DNA of 64,000 nucleotides from Ianthella basta (lineage: Eukaryota > Porifera > Demospongiae > Verongiida > Ianthellidae), in the NCBI GenBank assembly GCA_964019415.1, contig OZ025871.1, positions 7,560,213 to 7,624,212 of the forward strand, written 5' to 3'. The notes beneath the pieces were generated by a model. It did not search any database and had not been told where the DNA came from. It was given only the letters and a program-made list of their open reading frames with translations. Below are positions 57,501 through 64,000 of the stretch, one piece after another (position 1 is the stretch's first letter; every line of letters begins with the position of its first letter). Made by a program: the position numbers and the translations under genes.

Positions 57501-60500
57501 TGAGCACTGTACGAAACTGGCCTGAAGCTAGTGCGGAGTTCACACGAAGTTTTCGAGCGAAGTTCACTTTGAAATAGTACCAATTTGGCGCCTACCTTCT
57601 GTGAACAAGTGACAATGTGGTATAAATGACCAGATTCATGGTTTTCTGTAGACAACAGATTCATGTACATTATTTGCCTTCACATTAATTGAAATGCATG
57701 TAAGTATAGTAACAGTGTTATTTTAATTCTGTTGACAGTTGATTGTTCTCTAAACTATTGTGCACTGCAGCTGAGGGCCAAGGAGGAGTTGATGAAGGAG
57801 TGATGTCCACTAGCTTTAGTGATGAGAAAATGGTAAGCTTGGCTGAAGATTTAGATAGTTTGGAAGTATATGCACTTGCTTCTACACTTCTATGTGTGTT
57901 CAACAGTCTTCGATTGTCTCATAGAATACATACTGACTGTGTGTAGCAATAATACCAATATCAATGAATCTACTCTGTTATGAAACTTGGATATCATGCC
58001 TTGCTAGTCCATCAGTCAACACTGCCTACATCTTGTCATGTCTCATCTGTACAGTCACTATATTACATGGCGGAGAAGTAGTGCAATGATTGGTATTATA
58101 GAATGGTGTCATGCTCATTGCAATGTCTCTCAAATTTCTAGAAGCCTTCATTTCATTTCCTGACTTTCTTGCTGAATTGTCTAACCTACAATGAAATACT
58201 GACAGTCAAAAGGGATATGATTGTTGGTTTGTAGGCTGCATATAGCTGTCAGAGAAGAATACATCTGTTAACTTTTTACGCTCGAAATTCAAACTTTCCC
58301 GCGAGAATTAGATGTTACGAAATATAAAATGGCCGAGACAGTAAACACAGGCGAAACACAATTTCGCCCTCGCAGTCCAATGAACGAATTTGCACCAGTC
58401 ATAAATTGGTACGGATAATAAGAGAAGGCCAGGTGCTTGACATACAACAGGTTTTGGACGAATTCAGGCCTTTCCTGCTTTCGTTAAGCGACTTTCACGG
58501 GTGCGCATGTGCAATAGCTGAAAGGTGCGCATTTTCAGGTTACTCAGCACTGCTAATGGATCACTGGAAGCATTTGCATCTCATTTCATTGACAGACTGC
58601 CCATGAGCATGAAAACTGCCTTCTGTTCCACGGTGGATTCGAAATATCGTGTACGGTCGCAGAGTGGGGAAGCGGTGCGATTTTGGCAAACTGTAAAGTG
58701 ACTGAGTCTTCAGTTCTGCTTGTACATTGTAAATAAACCATTGGTAAGTAATCGAAGTCGGTAAAAGAACGGCGCTGGCCTTCTAGTTTGCAGTGAAGCT
58801 CGCGAAGCGAACCCTATCAGCCATGACCGTTAAAGCTGTCATTCGTAGTTAAGTGATGCAATCATCAAGTCTGACATCAAGGTCTCCCAAGAACACCACA
58901 GCGAATAAGCCTGCCACCAGACTGAATGCCTCTACTGGTCATCCTGAAAGTTTGGGAGCCTCTGGAAGCTTTGAGCTGGCCAAGAAGAAGGTTGAACCTC
59001 TTTCATCCAAGTGCAAACCAGCTGTGCCCAAGGAGCTGGCCCAAGCCTAAGCACGAAGCTGCCACGAAGCATAAACTTACTGACATGAAGTCTCTTGCAA
59101 AGGACACAGAATTCAGAAACAGCTGTGAAGCCAAAGAAAGTGCCAGCATCAAACCTGCTGCAGGACTCACAACACATGAGCACACGATTGCTGCAAAGTG
59201 AAGAAGGTGCCTGCTGTGAAGAAGCCCACAAAGTAACTCTGTCTATCCATACACAGTTTTATGTACTAGACACTACTACATTTCTACCTGCATGTCTTGA
59301 TTCTCTCAAGCAATTGCTTGAGCTGGCATTGTGGACGTAAGAGGCGCTTAAGGCTGATTGTTCGCTAAGCCATCTTTATGCTGTTTGCACTGCATATTCA
59401 TATTCATATTCATACAATTTCACTCAAAGTAAAAATATATTTGAGTTGGGTACACAGGAGGCATTGCCTATATATGTGCTTCCCAGCTCTAAAGATGATG
59501 TGATACAGTAACATGTTACATGTGATATAAATAGGTCTAATAATAAATAAGAAGGGAAATCAATAAAGTTATCAGTATGACATAACTTTAAGAGTGACAT
59601 GTAATTATATAATTATATACAGAGATGGTTGGAAAATTTATTTAGCTGGATTGATTTGTGGATAGGTGAGTGTATAAGGCATGCTTAAATGTTGTAAAGG
59701 AGACAGTACTGGTGATATCAGTTGGTAAATCATTCCACAAAAAAGGTACATTTACAAAATAGGAGTATCTAAAGGAATTAATTCGTGAAGGGTGACACAG
59801 TAGTCGGTGGTTGCGGCGGGTACTTGGTTGGATATGGGGTGATAGTACTGGGTACAGATTGTGTAAGAGTCTGAAGGTCAGGCAATTGGTGTTAAATAAT
59901 CTGTAGTTGGCTAGAGAAAGCCACTTTAGGGAGGATAGGGAGTCAGTGTATGTGACATTCCATTTCCTTTCATGTACTAGCCATTTTGCATCAATCCATC
60001 GGGCTGCACGTTTCTGTACCCTTTCAACTAGCTCATCTGCCCTGCGGGTTGATGGTCTCCATACTGGCTCCCCATATGTCAGTGCAGGTTTAACTATGGC
60101 GTCATATGCCCTTATCTTACTATCTCTGGTGCAGCCAAACGTGGTTCTTCGTAATAGGGATAGGGTTCCATTTGCCTGTGCTACGGTGGCTTTAACATGA
60201 TGGTTCCATTTCAGTTTGTTATCCACAATTCCGCCAAGGTATCTGTAGGTTTCCACTTCATCTATGGCAGCAGCATCTATATAGTAATGACAAGGGATGG
60301 TATTTCTTTTGTTTGTCACATTCATAGCTTTGCATTTGGATGGATTCAGTCTAAGTTGCCATTTTGCGCACCAGCTTTGGACATTATTTAGGTCTTCTTG
60401 CAGCCCTTGACAATCACTTGCACTCCTAATAGCTTTGAATAGGACACAGTCATCTGCAAATAATCTAATGGATGAATAATGTTGGATAGCACTAGCCAAA

Positions 60501-63500
60501 TCATTAATATATATAAAAATTGTAGCGGTCCAAGAACAGTACCCTGAGGCACTCTGGAAGTGACCTTGGCCCAAGAAGATGACTGGATGTAGAGCAGCAA
60601 CCTGCACTTTGCTGTTTGTGTGACCATATCGTATTATAGTTAATTATGTTATTTGATGCTAAGATATTGTATAATTTCTAATATAGGTGCCTCTTAAAAC
60701 TAACTCCAGCACTGAAAGGTGCTTCTTATTAGAATGACAAAAATTATGCAATGACCAAGGGGCACTTCAATTAGAATGGCACCTAGCACGTGTGTCAGAG
60801 TGGAATAGTTGTAGAGCCCGCACGTATAGGTTAGCTATCATTTTTTTTCTGGACAATTTTCTGGTTGCCTTTCATTATTTGCTGTTTCTTGGGTTCTCGT
60901 TTAGCAATGCTCTGTTCGAAGCCATTGTCACAAAAGTTCTTCAGTCACCACTGGATGTTCTTTTGCGGAATACTGAACTTCTTTTCAGAAGGACAAACTC
61001 CATGGTGTCTAGCATGCAGAACAACATGCTGCTTTTGTTTCGCAGTGTATGGACTTGGCTCTTGTGGGCTCCTCACCATTAGCAAGTACAGTTGCCACCT
61101 GGACATCTTCTTTGACAGCCTGCACTTCATTCAGTTCATGAGGGTGCTTACTTGGTCTCCCCACAGGTTGCTTGACCTGCTTAACCGTCTTCTCTTGCGT
61201 TTTGTGCATGTGAATGAAACAGGATGTAGTCTCTGTGCTGACATGGTTAAAGTAGTCCATTAGGGTCGCAGTTTTGTTGTCTCAAGCTCAGCACGTGATT
61301 GTGCAAAATAATTCATATTCCTCTCCAATAATTTAGGTGCCGCCTAGTATTATTTTAATGCTCAAGGGCGCTTACAATTGGAACGCAAAAATATGATATG
61401 CCCTAAGAGGTGCTTTATTAGGAGCGGCGCCTGTTAGAAACTATACTGTTACGGTAGTTTGTTTGATGAGCCAATCACGAAGTACTTTAACGACAAAGAT
61501 TCCCAAATTATGTTAGTAACCATGTACGTAGTATAAATGCTTGCTGTCATCATCATCATCAACATCATCATTTGAGACCATTTATCTTTAGACTGGGGTT
61601 GCTATATAACTATACAGGTAAAGTGTTAATACTACTATTAAAGCTAGTCAGTGAAAACTAAATCAAATTTCATCTCTCCGTCACTTCCTAGGTCTCCCTC
61701 TGGGCCTTCTTCATGACATCCACTCTACGCAGCTGTAGGTGTGCTCAAGTTTGGTGTATCAGTGCTTGCGTGGCAGCAGCTGCTTTGGCATATTCTCTGT
61801 CTTTCACTACCTGATGAATCATATGATTCCATTGAGTATCTCATGCCTATTGTAGAGCTTATTCTAACTCTAGCATATAACAAGTGGCTTGAGCCTTCTG
61901 CTCAGTGTAAGCTTCATGTGCAGGCACATTTGGGGCACGTCCAATTTTGTGATCAGAGATGGTAATGACACCTGAAGGCTTTCTGTGTTGCCATGGCTAT
62001 TAGTCCGAGTGCTGTATTGTGACATGCAAATGGCAGGATTCTGAGGATAAGATTGTCTTCAATTGTGGCATTGCATCTGGCAGCTACATATGTACTAGAT
62101 GATGAAGGCTAGCCAGCCTAACTGTAAGTGTCTGATTGCATAGTTTAAGCACAACAACTAAATTGCATGATTTAATACAATATCATTTGGAAAGTGTAAT
62201 GAGGATATTATCACATCTTAGTGGTTGAGTCATAGTTGTTGGGACTGTTTTGGTCGACACAAGATTGAAATGGTTAGTAATGTGGATTATCTATTTACCA
62301 AATGTGATACTGTTATGCAATATTCCAATCTCGTTATTTGACCTGATATTTTAATGCCAATGAAGAGTCGTATTCTTCTTATGATGAAAGGTCAGATCAT
62401 TGTAGTTGGCCTATGTAACATACAGACCAGGATAGGTTGAAAATAGAGGTTACTCACTGGATTTACGCCACTTAGCCTTCTATATGCAAAAGTATTAGTG
62501 CCTCAGAAGCCTGAGGGGCCAGACCCCATATTGATGACAATGCTGGTAGAGGGCTGGTTGGCATACAATCCAGTGATTATCTCTTTATTCAACCTAGCCT
62601 GGCCTGTCCGTTACCCATAGCCCTTTGTAATGCACTAAACTAGCTCATGCCAATGAATCACAATTATAACTTGTACCCTTCCCCCTCATCAGCTCTTGTT
62701 GAAACCACAAGTGTGTAAGTGAGTAGCTAGCTATTCTGCTATCCATCAGTACACCACACTGAGGAGCCCTTATCATGGTGAAACAGGCGTTGTATCTTTG
62801 TAGAATGACCAGCTGGGGAAGGTGATCACTGCATGGTTGACATCAATAAGAATCCACCCCCTGTCTCCTGAGACACTAATACTTCAATACTTGTGTAGAG
62901 GCTGGTCGTCATGAAAACCAGTATTTATGTACCTATTTACTTTTAGGTGGTATAATTGTAGGCACTAAGCAACAGTACGCAATTTCTTTTTTGCATAGGT
63001 GCGTTTTGGATGGACTGTAGACACAGTACCACAGTTTTAATGTAATGGTACTTGAGTCTTAGTGTGCAGCGTGCCTTTCATGTTAAATTTTCATTTGCAT
63101 CTTCTGTAGATGATACTACAGTTTGCAAAGAATGTAGAAGCCTGCAATGATGACATGCAACTTGTACAAGACAATTTCTGCAAGGATCAGACAATGAAGT
63201 TTGTTAAGCTTGCAATGGCTCCATTCAAGTTGGACTTTGAGAATCAGCAGAAGAGATTTGTTGAAGCAGTGTGCGATCCAGAAGGTGTGGACAAGGTGTT
63301 AACACTTGTCAAAGGCAAAGTGAAGTATGATGATCTTCCTCACATGATTAGACAATACAAGCTCTTAGTTCTAAGTGGTGCTCCTGGTGTTGGAAAGAGC
63401 ACACTAGCACGGAAGTTATGTCAAGATATATCTAAGAAGTGTAAGCAACATGACTATCAATTGGTGCTTCTGTTGGAGCTTCGCAACCTTATTGATTATG

Positions 63501-64000
63501 TTGGTAGACCTGAGGAGTTTCAAACCAAACACTTGCTGGAGCACTTCAGTGGCCTAATGTGTGAAGGATGCACACCAGAGATGATGGCTAGGGCAATTGA
63601 AAAGGACCTTGGTAGAGGAGTACTCCTCATCCTAGACGGCTATGATGAGTTGTCTGCCCCACTGCGCCAGTGTCCGTATTTCCATCTCCTTCTGACACAC
63701 TCCCTTCAGTCTCCTCTTTCCAGCTGTGACATTGTGCTAACATCCAGGTCAATAGTCACCAGTGAGATATATCAGCATATCAGTAAATCTACGGCTGCTA
63801 GACATTTTGTGAATGTGGAGGTGCTTGGATTTGGAAAGACTGAAATAAGGAATTTTGCTCGGCAGTACTTTGAGGAGCGTAACCGACCTGACCTGCTGGA
63901 CTCATTTCTGGACAGGTTGGAGCAGTTTCCCCAAATGAAGAGCCTGCTCTCTAACCCTGTGGTGCTGTCCATAATTTGTGTTGTTTATTTAGCCCAGGAA
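47720..64000 (+). CDS. Gene 3: 2A-leader / Death / NACHT NLR-like receptor (3' end beyond the window)
   Basis: Exons are 47720-47852, 51565-51639, 54896-55174, 57771-57832 and 63110->64000. Phases are 1, 1, 1 and 0, and the first four sum to 549 nt (183 codons) with no stop. Model residues: leader with 2A 1-35, linker 36-70, Death about 72-158, linker 159-183, NACHT from about 263. Death plus NACHT is a typical NLR layout in sponges and other invertebrates, where a C-terminal LRR or other sensor usually follows; that part is outside the window. Such proteins are cytosolic ATP-dependent immune sensors. The ATG has A at -3. Exon joining is by splice consensus and phase and needs RNA support. 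Confidence 0.7.
49020..49051. repeat. Palindrome of the GGGGCTGCC/GGCAGCCCC type
   Basis: ggggctgccgcaggcagcccc is a near-perfect hairpin followed by tatattgtt and tatggcttcat, like the one at 12218. Confidence 0.6.
49135..49521 (+). other. CpG-rich open stretch, unassigned
   Basis: Unlike its AT-rich surroundings, about 49190-49510 is GC- and CpG-rich and open on both strands. The plus frame has PRDFENRLPNDVIANFGRS; the minus frame has SSEAARPLSKKARGEVDDLL. It could be a first exon plus promoter, or the body of a GC-rich transposon. It lies in intron 1 of gene 3. Confidence 0.35.
49755..50215. repeat. Long compound GT microsatellite
   Basis: About 460 bp of (gt)n interrupted by repeating ggtgtgtgtgtgcatgt blocks, themselves in tandem near 49920-50030. 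Short cgcgcg runs (alternating purine-pyrimidine) occur near 50060 and 50090. Confidence 0.95.
50265..50342. repeat. Hairpin repeat, AAGTATTTCGAGTT family, copy 2
   Basis: The perfect arms aagtatttcgagtt (50289-50302) and aactcgaaatactt (50327-50340) flank a smaller hairpin, ggggcggcagcccc. The left flank agcgaccgaagggag is shared, inverted, with the copy at 15.6 kb. Confidence 0.8.
51448..51519. repeat. GT microsatellite
   Basis: A pure (gt)n of about 70 bp ending 46 bp before exon 2 of gene 3. Confidence 0.95.
51565..51639 (+). CDS. Gene 3 exon 2: linker
   Basis: tacatacag acceptor, gtgagt donor, 75 nt, phase 1 to 1. It encodes EHSTTGRREAARDSFVFSQN and NVLSV. It lies just after a (gt)n microsatellite. 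The frame is the only one consistent with both neighbours. Confidence 0.55.
   Translation, partial: ESTPQLVDEKLLGTVLSSHRTCCQ
51993..52558. mobile_element. GC-rich non-autonomous DNA element with TIRs
   Basis: The ends ccctttcacatggaccgcttaa and ttaagcggtccgtgtgaaaaggg are inverted repeats. Internal subterminal repeats of 'gacccggatt' and 'aacccggat' type occur mostly at the right. CpG-rich, with no transposase. No clear target-site duplication was found by eye. Confidence 0.8.
52560..54890. other. Gene 3 intron sequence without a firm feature
   Basis: A possible exon at 54164-54231 (DHSAGERNGVETACGQDALA) has an acceptor, but its outgoing phase does not fit the Death exon. Both strands are open at 53416-53709 without splice support. 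Confidence 0.3.
54896..55174 (+). CDS. Gene 3 exon 3: Death domain
   Basis: ttttacag acceptor, donor gtgcag, phase 1 to 1, 93 residues. Helix 1, CDILFRTFISKCAAGKGRSI, leads into VGLSAEARDMC, then HPLNEEEAVQSGLIKWRNGG, the hallmark NSPTWTVLLGSMEYAEIA and a last helix. The spacing LGL...I/C....EEA...L..W....G..PTW..L is diagnostic of Death domains, which make homotypic contacts with adaptors. The domain is complete in one exon. Confidence 0.85.
55590..55725 (+). repeat. Dispersed repeat, copy 2
   Basis: The catggagtacattgcactacac and caaatttagacttgggccct blocks match 11800-11985, with an internal deletion. Confidence 0.6.
55930..56160. repeat. Degenerate GAAGTTCG-type short tandem repeats, main block
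   Basis: Many copies of a unit of about 20-24 bp, roughly 'cgaagttcgcccgaagttng', occur with strong decay. Further blocks are at 56570-56710 and 57505-57575, in the same intron of gene 3. Confidence 0.7.
56570..56710. repeat. GAAGTTCG-type repeats, second block
   Basis: ttcgaacgaagttggcccga and variants are repeated about eight times. This is the best preserved block. Confidence 0.7.
57505..57575. repeat. GAAGTTCG-type repeats, third block
   Basis: A few units (acgaaactggcctgaagcta, ttcacacgaagtt, cgagcgaagttca) flank exon 4 of gene 3 upstream. Confidence 0.5.
57771..57832 (+). CDS. Gene 3 exon 4: short linker between Death and NACHT
   Basis: cactgcag acceptor, gtaagc donor, 62 nt, phase 1 to 0. 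It encodes EGQGGVDEGVMSTSFSDEKM. Its outgoing phase 0 matches the start of the NACHT exon, and no other candidate between 55.2 and 63.1 kb does so as cleanly. Confidence 0.55.
58900..59236 (+). pseudogene. Histone H1-like processed pseudogene, 3' part
   Basis: The stretch GASGSFELAKKKVEPLSSKC in one frame matches the end of an H1 globular domain (GASGSFKL) and the start of the Lys/Pro/Ala tail. After a frame change come PKPKHEAATKHKL, then TAVKPKKVPAS, KPAAGL and the terminal VKKVPAVKKPTK with a stop at 59236. Frames shift at least three times and there are no introns, so it is a dead copy, probably retroposed. Confidence 0.6.
59642..60627 (-). mobile_element. 5'-truncated LINE (CR1/L2/Jockey-like RT)
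   Basis: Minus-strand frame 60540-59642 gives INDLASAIQHYSSIRLFADD (catalytic FADD), LNNVQSWCAKWQLRLNPSKC, VETYRYLGGIVDNKLKWNHH, KPALTYGEPVWRPSTRRADE and a C-terminus with FLWNDLPTDI, the usual end of this group. Just upstream, RVPQGTVLGPLQF is in another frame, so one frameshift lies near 60540. Everything 5' of that is missing. It sits antisense in the last intron of gene 3 and belongs to a third LINE family in the window. Confidence 0.85.
60685..61440 (-). mobile_element. Pogo-like DNA transposon remnant
   Basis: The ends share 'ggtgcctctta...attagaa' type inverted repeats (left from about 60685, right to about 61440). Between them, minus-strand pieces give PVGRPSKHPHEL (AT-hook-like), PYTAKQKQHVVLHARHHGVC, EKKFSIPQKNIQ and WLKNFCDNGFEQ, a helix-turn-helix start of the kind found in pogo/Tigger transposases. 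No DDE region is seen, and frameshifts are present. Confidence 0.5.
61445..62435. other. Gene 3 intron, little content
   Basis: A (cat)n-like run at 61548-61575 and a Leu-rich open frame at 61741-61965 (LPIVELILTLAYNKW-like) without splice support. No feature is claimed. Confidence 0.4.
62440..62945. mobile_element. MITE with inverted arms, copy 2, enlarged by insertion
   Basis: Arms tactcactggatttacgcca...gcctgaggggccagacccca and tgacatcaataagaatccac...tgtctcctgagacactaata...aaaccagtatttatgtacc correspond to the arms of the element at 46704-46975. The centre is about 200 bp longer and includes a second, partial arm-like block, gagggctggttggcatacaatccagtgatta. Confidence 0.7.
63110..64000 (+). 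CDS. Gene 3 exon 5: NACHT NTPase (runs off the right edge)
   Basis: After acceptor tctgtag the frame is open to the window end (297 codons). Exon residues 90-98 are Walker A, GAPGVGKST. 172-181 are LLILDGYDEL, an NLR-type Walker B with the second acidic pair. About 208-213 are VLTSRS (sensor 1 Arg). Near the end, FPQMKSLLSNPVVLSIICVV is the helical winged region where NLRs carry a conserved Pro. All catalytic elements are intact, so ATP binding and hydrolysis are expected. The first 80 residues are helical and may be a pre-NACHT region. The LRR or other C-terminal part would lie past 64000. Confidence 0.95.
   Translation, partial: MILQFAKNVEACNDDMQLVQDNFCKDQTMKFVKLAMAPFKLDFENQQKRFVEAVCDPEGVDKVLTLVKGKVKYDDLPHMIRQYKLLVLSGAPGVGKSTLARKLCQDISKKCKQHDYQLVLLLELRNLIDYVGRPEEFQTKHLLEHFSGLMCEGCTPEMMARAIEKDLGRGVLLILDGYDELSAPLRQCPYFHLLLTHSLQSPLSSCDIVLTSRSIVTSEIYQHISKSTAARHFVNVEVLGFGKTEIRNFARQYFEERNRPDLLDSFLDRLEQFPQMKSLLSNPVVLSIICVVYLAQE

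Noticed and set aside
61741..61965. Leu-rich open frame before the NACHT exon
   Set aside because: It ends in a stop without a donor and has no domain match, so it is not a gene 3 exon.

Overview
The window looks like a stretch of an early-branching animal genome, most likely a sponge. The evidence is small, mostly phase-1 exons with GT-AG introns, a ZU5-domain gene ending in a death-fold module, a Death-NACHT (NLR-type) gene, and many non-LTR retrotransposons and palindromic non-autonomous elements. The sponge call is an inference; a sea urchin, cnidarian or amphioxus is not excluded. Nothing looks bacterial.

Three plus-strand gene models account for most coding signal. I built them by joining exons whose splice sites and codon phases agree. 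Gene 1 (<793 to 27688) has 17 phase-compatible exons: an unrecognised N-terminal domain, a long Pro/Ser/Gln-rich region made of small exons (some duplicated), a ZU5 domain, a UPA-like region and a C-terminal CARD-like helical domain. Gene 2 (32270 to at least 43453) looks like a secreted or type-I membrane protein: signal-peptide exon, Cys-rich exon, linkers and a long hydrophobic segment. It carries a second, decayed copy of the Cys-rich exon. Gene 3 (47720 to beyond 64000) is an NLR-like gene: a short hydrophobic leader ending in a complete 2A-like peptide (GDVEVNPGP), a linker, a Death domain, a second linker, and a NACHT ATPase that runs off the right edge.

The introns and spacers are full of mobile DNA. 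There is a near full-length APE-type LINE (8.35-11.16 kb, minus) with three frameshifts, plus four other truncated LINE fragments. There is also a hAT/ZMYM1-like remnant, a pogo-like remnant, a 2.5 kb foldback element whose inverted arms are arrays of about 85 bp repeats, tRNA-like SINE pieces, a histone H1 pseudogene, several hairpin/MITE families and long GT microsatellites.

The most interesting object is gene 3: an innate-immune-type receptor whose N-terminus is predicted to be separated co-translationally by a 2A peptide embedded in a signal-like leader. A nearby alternative first exon would bypass the 2A. Together with the ZU5/CARD-like gene and the membrane-protein gene on the same strand, the region resembles a small death-fold/immune gene neighbourhood.
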